Shown piece after piece: positions 19,515 through 23,750 of a DNA stretch of 23,750 bases. The stretch is from assembly GCA_035699705.1 (NCBI GenBank), contig DASSPI010000002.1:1-23750 (forward strand). The letters are read 5' to 3'. The notes beneath the pieces were generated by a model that made no database searches, was not told where the DNA came from, and saw only the letters and a program-made list of their open reading frames with translations. The position numbers and the translations under genes are program-made. Every line of letters begins with the position of its first letter. Positions within the stretch are counted from its first letter, which is position 1. The stretch is from CANKHA01 sp035699705 (GTDB taxonomy: Bacteria > Pseudomonadota > Alphaproteobacteria > Rhizobiales > Xanthobacteraceae).

Positions 19515-20307
19515 TTTCGAGGACGAGCGATCGCGCTATCGCGAGCAACTGGTTTCGGCTGTGCGTGAAGCCGGGCAGATGGCACTGGCTAAGTTCCGTG
19601 GCCCGCTGAAGAGCTGGAATAAAGGCAATTACTCGCCGGTCTCGGAAACCGACATTGCCGTCAACGAGTTCCTGCAGGAGCGGCTGCGCGACCCCTCCGG
19701 CAAGATCGGCTGGTTATCGGAAGAGACCGAAGATGACCCGGAGCGGATGCAGGCGCGGCGGGTCTGGATCATCGATCCGATCGACGGCACGCGCGCTTAT
19801 ATCGCCGGTCTTCCCGACTGGTCGGTCGCCACCGCGCTGGTGGAGGACGGCCGGCCGATCCTCGCCGTGCTGTTCGCGCCGGTCGAGGACGAGATGTTCG
19901 TGGCGGTGGCGGGCCGCGGAGCGACGCTGAACGATGTGCCGATCCGCACTACCGACGGCGGGCTCGACGGCGCCTGTGTGGCCGCCCCCGCAGGCTATCA
20001 GAAACGCCTGAAGACCTTTGAGCCGGGCCTGGTCGCGCATCCCAAGATCCATTCGCTCGCGCTCCGCATCGCCCGTGTCGCGCAAGGCGCCATCGACGCG
20101 GCTTTTGCCTCCGGCAATGCCCATGATTGGGACCTTGCCGCCGCCGATCTTTTGGTGCACGAAGCCGGCGGGGCGCTCACCACAATCGCGCGGCAATCGC
20201 TGATCTACAACAAGCCGGAGCCGATCCACCCGCCGCTTGTCGCCGCCGGGCCGCAGCGCCTCGCCGCGCTGATCGCGCTGGTGCAAGAGCGCAAGATCAC
20301 GCGGTAA
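19501..20307 (+). CDS. Inositol monophosphatase-family phosphatase, probable 3'(2'),5'-bisphosphate nucleotidase
   Basis: A 268-residue Mg2+-dependent, Li+-sensitive-type phosphatase. Metal ligands are E74/E75 (GWLSEETED) and WIIDPIDGTRAYIAG (D92, D95). The C-terminal HDWDLAAADLLVHEAGG supplies the third Asp. It may hydrolyse phosphoadenosine phosphate (CysQ-like) or an inositol phosphate; the GTRAYIAGLPDWSVA block looks closer to CysQ-type members, but the substrate is not certain. The start is TTG with AAGGA about 7 nt upstream, inside the end of pmbA (14-nt overlap), so it is coupled to pmbA. Confidence 0.85.
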   Translation: MPVADFEDERSRYREQLVSAVREAGQMALAKFRGPLKSWNKGNYSPVSETDIAVNEFLQERLRDPSGKIGWLSEETEDDPERMQARRVWIIDPIDGTRAYIAGLPDWSVATALVEDGRPILAVLFAPVEDEMFVAVAGRGATLNDVPIRTTDGGLDGACVAAPAGYQKRLKTFEPGLVAHPKIHSLALRIARVAQGAIDAAFASGNAHDWDLAAADLLVHEAGGALTTIARQSLIYNKPEPIHPPLVAAGPQRLAALIALVQERKITR

Positions 20308-20344
20308 GATCGCTCGCCGCCGACTGATTCCAGGATGTTCCGAT

Positions 20345-20596
20345 ATGCCCCATAAGACCGCGCCACAATTGCTCCACTTGGTATTCGGCGGCGAGCTGAA
20401 AAATCTCGACAGCCATGAATTCAAGGACCTCGACAAGGTCGAGATCGTCGGCATCTACCCGAATTACGCCAGCGCCTACTCCGCCTGGAAAGCGAAGGCG
20501 CAGCAAACGGTGGATAATGCGCATATGCGCTATTTCATCGTGCACCTGCACCGGCTGCTCGAGCCCGATGGCGGCGGACGGCCCGGCAAGCACTAG
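20345..20596 (+). CDS. DUF4170 protein
   Basis: An 83-residue cytoplasmic protein. The sequence LLHLVFGGELKNLDSHEFKDLDKVEIVGIYPNYASAYSAWKAKAQQTVDNAHMRYFIVHLHRLLEP matches the DUF4170 family, small alphaproteobacterial proteins of unknown function. It lies 37 nt after the nucleotidase gene and 17 nt before the acyltransferase gene, in the middle of a probable operon. The context suggests an accessory role near lipid A assembly, but no activity is known. The length equals the family's usual size. Confidence 0.88.
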   Translation: MPHKTAPQLLHLVFGGELKNLDSHEFKDLDKVEIVGIYPNYASAYSAWKAKAQQTVDNAHMRYFIVHLHRLLEPDGGGRPGKH

Positions 20597-20613
20597 AGTT
20601 CGGAGCACAGCGA

Positions 20614-21333
20614 TTGCGTATCCTGCCGAAGCGGGTCACCACCGCGCCTTGGGCACAGAAGGCGGTCGGAATCGCCGCTTGCAATTACCTGCGCCTGGTG
20701 TGGAATACGTCGCGGTTCATCTTTGAGCCGGCGGATCTCTATGACCGCGTCCGCCCGGATCTGCCGGTGATCGTTGCGGTGTGGCACGGCCAGCATTTCA
20801 TGACCTCGTTTCTCAAGCGCGATGAGCATCGCGTGAAGGTGTTGATCTCGCGCCATCGTGACGGCGAGATCAACGCGATCGTGGCCGAGCGGCTAGGCGC
20901 CGAGACCATTCGCGGCTCCGGCGACCATAATCGGGAATTCTTGCGCAAGGGCGGGGTCGGAGCCTTCAAGGCGATGCACAGCGCGCTGCGCGACGGCTAC
21001 AACATCGTCATGACGGCGGATGTGCCGAAAGTCTCCCGCGTCGCCGGACTCGGCATCGTCATGCTGGCGCGCGCGTCGGGCCGGCCGATCTATCCGGTCG
21101 CGATGGCAACCAGCGGCCGCATGAAGCTCAACAGCTGGGACTCCTCGGCGGTGAACCTGCCGTTCAGCCGCGGCGCCGTGGTGATGGGCGAACCCATTCG
21201 CGTCGACGCCGGCGCGAGCGACGACGATCTGGAGGCCGCGCGCCGCCAGGTGGAAGCCCAGCTCAATGCCGTGACCGAGCGCGCCTATGCGCTGGTCGAC
21301 CGGCGGCGGGCCGGAGACGCCGGCCGTGCGTGA
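20614..21333 (+). CDS. DUF374 lysophospholipid acyltransferase-family protein
   Basis: A 239-residue protein of the DUF374 branch of the LPLAT superfamily. The start is TTG (MRILPKRV). Blocks seen are PVIVAVWHGQHFM (W57, H58), VLISRHRDGEINAIVAERLG (H81, D83), TIRGSG, and MTADVPKVSRVAGLGIVMLARASGRPIYPVAMATS. The usual PDGPRGP block of DUF374 is replaced by ADVPK (135-139). It lies directly before waaA (8-nt overlap) and lpxK, which suggests acylation of lipid A or a related envelope lipid. It has no N-terminal membrane helix as strong as in LpxL/LpxM. The substrate is not known. Confidence 0.82.
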   Translation: MRILPKRVTTAPWAQKAVGIAACNYLRLVWNTSRFIFEPADLYDRVRPDLPVIVAVWHGQHFMTSFLKRDEHRVKVLISRHRDGEINAIVAERLGAETIRGSGDHNREFLRKGGVGAFKAMHSALRDGYNIVMTADVPKVSRVAGLGIVMLARASGRPIYPVAMATSGRMKLNSWDSSAVNLPFSRGAVVMGEPIRVDAGASDDDLEAARRQVEAQLNAVTERAYALVDRRRAGDAGRA

Positions 21334-22630
21334 CGGCGTGCCCGCAACGCTCCTGCTCTATCGTTTCCTGATGACGGCCGCCGCGCCGCTGGCGCCGGTC
21401 CTGCTGTCCTACCGGCTCAAGCGCGGGAAAGAGGATCCCGCCCGCCTGGGCGAGCGGCGGGGCGAGCCCGGCGTTGCGCGCCCCGCCGGTCCGCTGGTTT
21501 GGGTGCACGGCGCCAGCGTCGGCGAAATCACCGCGGTGCTGCCGCTGATCAATCATTTTTGCGCCGAAGGATTAGTGGTGCTGGTGACGTCAGGCACCAC
21601 CACCTCGGCCGAGCTGGCGCAACAGCGCCTGCCCGCGGGCGCCATCCATCAATTCGTGCCGCTCGACGTGCCGAAATTCGCCGAACGTTTCCTCGATCAT
21701 TGGCAGCCCGCCCTCGCGCTCTTCGTGGAGTCAGATCTCTGGCCGAATCTCATCGTGGCCAGCGCCGAACGCAAAATCCCTTTGGTGCTGCTCAATGGCC
21801 GGCTGTCGCAGCGCTCGTTCGCGCGCTGGAGCAGGATCCCGCAAACCATTGGCGCGGTGCTGCGGCGCTTCGATCTCTGCCTTGCGCAATCTCCTGCCGA
21901 TGCCGAGCGCTATACCCGGCTCGGCGGACCACGCGTCGCCATGACCGGCAATCTCAAGCTCGACGTGCCGGCGCCACCGGCGGAACCGGCCCAGGTTGAG
22001 GCGATGCGCTCCGCGATCGGCGCACGCCCGGTGATCGCCGCTGCCTCCACGCATGCCGGTGAAGAGGCCGCGGTGATGGACGCGCACCAGCGCTTGCGCC
22101 GCCGCTTTCCCGATCTGCTGACTATCCTCGTGCCGCGCCACCCGCATCGCGGCGCCGAGATTGCGGAGCTGGCGCGCACTTCCGCCCTGACGCCGGCGCT
22201 GCGGTCGCGCGGCGAGCTGCCCGACGCGCGCACGGAGATCTATGTGGCCGATACCATGGGCGAGCTCGGTCTGGTTTACCGTATGGCGCCCGTCGTATTC
22301 ATGGGCGGATCACTGGTGGAACATGGCGGGCAGAATCCGATCGAGCCGATCAAGCTCGGCGCGGCTATCGTGCATGGGCCGCATGTGTGGAATTTCGCCG
22401 ATATCTATTCCGCGCTCGACAGCGCAGGCGGTGCCGGACAGGCGAATGACGCGGCAAAGCTCGCGGCCTGCATCGGCGGATGGCTCACGGACGAGCGGCA
22501 GCGCAAGGCGGTAAGCGAGGCCGGGAGCCTCGCGGTCGACCGGCTGGGCGGCGCATTAGACCGCACATTGCAGGCGCTCGGGCCCTATTTCATGCAACTG
22601 CGTCTTGGGCGACACTCGCGCGATGCTTGA
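21326..22630 (+). CDS. waaA: 3-deoxy-D-manno-octulosonic acid transferase WaaA (KdtA)
   Basis: A 434-residue GT-B glycosyltransferase (family GT30) that transfers Kdo from CMP-Kdo to lipid IVA at the inner face of the inner membrane. A hydrophobic N-terminal anchor (about 9-27) is followed by LVWVHGASVGEI with the catalytic Glu (E67), VTSGTTTSAELA, and LFVESDLWPNLI. The C-terminal donor domain has STHAGEEAAV, PRHPHRGAEI, ADTMGELGLVYRMAPVVFMGGSLVEHGGQNPIEP and HGPHVWNF. The start is GTG at 21326, overlapping the acyltransferase gene by 8 nt; other GTG codons just downstream are possible. It overlaps lpxK by 8 nt. Confidence 0.95.
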   Translation: MRDGVPATLLLYRFLMTAAAPLAPVLLSYRLKRGKEDPARLGERRGEPGVARPAGPLVWVHGASVGEITAVLPLINHFCAEGLVVLVTSGTTTSAELAQQRLPAGAIHQFVPLDVPKFAERFLDHWQPALALFVESDLWPNLIVASAERKIPLVLLNGRLSQRSFARWSRIPQTIGAVLRRFDLCLAQSPADAERYTRLGGPRVAMTGNLKLDVPAPPAEPAQVEAMRSAIGARPVIAAASTHAGEEAAVMDAHQRLRRRFPDLLTILVPRHPHRGAEIAELARTSALTPALRSRGELPDARTEIYVADTMGELGLVYRMAPVVFMGGSLVEHGGQNPIEPIKLGAAIVHGPHVWNFADIYSALDSAGGAGQANDAAKLAACIGGWLTDERQRKAVSEAGSLAVDRLGGALDRTLQALGPYFMQLRLGRHSRDA

Positions 22631-23621
22631 ACCTTCCTTCTGGTGGCGCAATAAAAGCCTTAAAGCCCTGGCGCTGACGCCTGTCGCCGCCGCCTATGGC
22701 GCCGTTGCCGCCCACCGCATGGGCCGCCGCGGCCGGCGCGCGGGCGTGCCTGTGATCTGCATCGGCAATCTCACCGTCGGGGGCGCCGGCAAGACGCCGA
22801 CCGCGCTCGCCCTGGGGCGCATATTGATCAATGCCGGGCGGCGGGTGGTCTTTCTCAGCCGCGGTTATGGCGGGGAGGCTGCCGGGCCGCTGCGCGTCGA
22901 TGCGGCGCGCCACAGTGCCGCCGAGGTGGGCGACGAGCCGCTGCTGCTGGCGCGGCTTGCACCGACCATCGTCTCGCATGACCGCGTCGCCGGGGCGGAA
23001 ATGGCGCTCGCCACCGGCGCGTCCATCATCGTGATGGACGACGGATTTCAAAACCCGTCACTGACCAAAAATCTTTCCGTCGTGGTGATTGATGGCAACC
23101 GCGGCATTGGCAATGGCCGGGTGCTCCCGGCCGGACCCATGCGCGCGCCGCTGCGCGCCCAGATGCGCCATGCCCATGCACTGCTGGTCCTCGGCAAACC
23201 GTCGCCGCGATGCGATTCCGTCATCGCCCAAGCGCAGGCGCGCAGCCTGCCGATCTTGCACGGCCACCTGGAGGCGGAAGCCGATGCGGTCTCCGCACTG
23301 GCCGGGCACCGGGTCCTGGCTTTTGCCGGCATCGGCAACCCGGAAAAATTCTTTTCCACGCTGGCCGAGGCCGGCATTTCCGTGCCGGTCACCCGGACCT
23401 TTTCCGACCACCACCGCTACAGCCGCAAGGAGGCGGAGGCGCTGGTCGAGCGCGCCGCCCGCGAGGATCTGGTGCTGGTGACGACGGAAAAGGATCTGGT
23501 ACGCATCGCGCGCGATCCCGAGCTCGCAAGTTTGACGAAACTGACGCGGGCCTTGCCGGTGACGCTGCAAATCGAGGACGAGGAGCCGTTGCGGCAGCTG
23601 CTGTTCCAGAAGGCGCCCTAG
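22623..23621 (+). CDS. lpxK: Tetraacyldisaccharide 4'-kinase LpxK
   Basis: A 332-residue P-loop kinase that phosphorylates the 4' position of the lipid A disaccharide, giving lipid IVA, the substrate of WaaA. An N-terminal amphipathic/hydrophobic segment (about 12-32) anchors it at the inner membrane. The Walker A is GNLTVGGAGKTP (K57, T58), and SRGYGG, VGDEPLLLA, DDGFQN and LPAGPMR are the family blocks. The ATG at 22623, inside the last codons of waaA, was chosen because MLEPSFWWR matches the family start. The stop is followed at once by a palindromic repeat (23622), which ends the cluster. Confidence 0.95.
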   Translation: MLEPSFWWRNKSLKALALTPVAAAYGAVAAHRMGRRGRRAGVPVICIGNLTVGGAGKTPTALALGRILINAGRRVVFLSRGYGGEAAGPLRVDAARHSAAEVGDEPLLLARLAPTIVSHDRVAGAEMALATGASIIVMDDGFQNPSLTKNLSVVVIDGNRGIGNGRVLPAGPMRAPLRAQMRHAHALLVLGKPSPRCDSVIAQAQARSLPILHGHLEAEADAVSALAGHRVLAFAGIGNPEKFFSTLAEAGISVPVTRTFSDHHRYSRKEAEALVERAAREDLVLVTTEKDLVRIARDPELASLTKLTRALPVTLQIEDEEPLRQLLFQKAP

Positions 23622-23750
23622 CGCGCGATCAGCAAAAATTGGTTCCGGTTTTGCGGCGCAATCAAGCTTGCGCAGATTGCGTAAACTTATCTGCGGTTCG
23701 CGCGCTGAGTTTTATTCTGGCGCATGATCTTACCGGCGAACCGGTTCCCA
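23622..23750. repeat. Palindromic dispersed repeat, copy 2 (diverged, cut by window end)
   Basis: It shares with copy 1 the GCGATCAGCAAAA start, a left arm with TTCCGGTTTTGCG, the TGGCGCATGATC block and the ACCGGTTCCCA core, where the window ends. The middle differs and is longer, with GCGCAATC..TTGCGCAGATTGCG. It begins directly after the lpxK stop codon and separates the lipid A cluster from whatever follows. Confidence 0.75.

Overview
The window is ordinary chromosomal DNA of a high-GC alphaproteobacterium of the order Hyphomicrobiales (Rhizobiales), probably the Bradyrhizobiaceae/Xanthobacteraceae side. Four things point there: the gene neighbourhoods (MarR + OmpR-type regulator next to ilvE; uvrC-pgsA-moaD-moaE; pmbA-nucleotidase-DUF4170-DUF374-waaA-lpxK), the small Omp25/Omp31-like barrel proteins in tandem, the palindromic dispersed repeats with the GCGCATGATC / ACCGGTTCCCA core, and the frequent GTG/TTG starts with 4-14 nt gene overlaps. 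I see no phage, insertion sequence, CRISPR array, tRNA or rRNA, and no gap over 300 bases without a gene.

Left part (1-3127). A leftward regulatory operon runs MarR regulator, OmpR-family response regulator, then an EnvZ-like histidine kinase cut by the window edge. It is divergent from ilvE (branched-chain aminotransferase). The shared intergenic region holds a 6-bp inverted repeat, a small Leu-rich reading frame and mutually exclusive hairpins in the ilvE leader.

3238-8421, leftward. A FolM/pteridine-reductase-like SDR, uvrC (excision-repair nuclease), pgsA (phosphatidylglycerophosphate synthase), moaD and moaE (molybdopterin synthase) and a secreted DUF1460 amidase-like protein. The last four are joined by short gaps or 4-nt overlaps and are probably one transcription unit.

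8653-11031, rightward. Three small outer-membrane beta-barrel genes, each with its own Shine-Dalgarno and intrinsic terminator. The second and third carry cysteine pairs in two predicted surface loops; the first has no cysteine.

11184-15664, mixed strands. A cold-shock protein, RlmJ and RsmE (two 23S/16S rRNA methyltransferases), a secreted RNase T2, a PaaI-like thioesterase, and two small secreted proteins of unknown function. A palindromic repeat lies between rlmJ and the RNase T2 gene and supplies the latter's stop codon.

15831-23750. A secreted protein with a short tandem Pro-rich repeat is start-stop coupled to ubiA (ubiquinone prenyltransferase). A DUF6101-like protein lies convergent to ubiA. 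A rightward cluster follows: pmbA, an inositol-phosphatase-family nucleotidase, DUF4170, a DUF374 acyltransferase, waaA and lpxK. Its last three genes belong to lipid A/Kdo assembly. A second copy of the palindromic repeat follows lpxK at the window end.

I did not find a clearly new multi-gene system. The observations most worth a check are the paired-cysteine surface loops of the barrel proteins, the ilvE leader, the pteridine-reductase-type active site of the SDR, and the altered core motif of the DUF374 acyltransferase.
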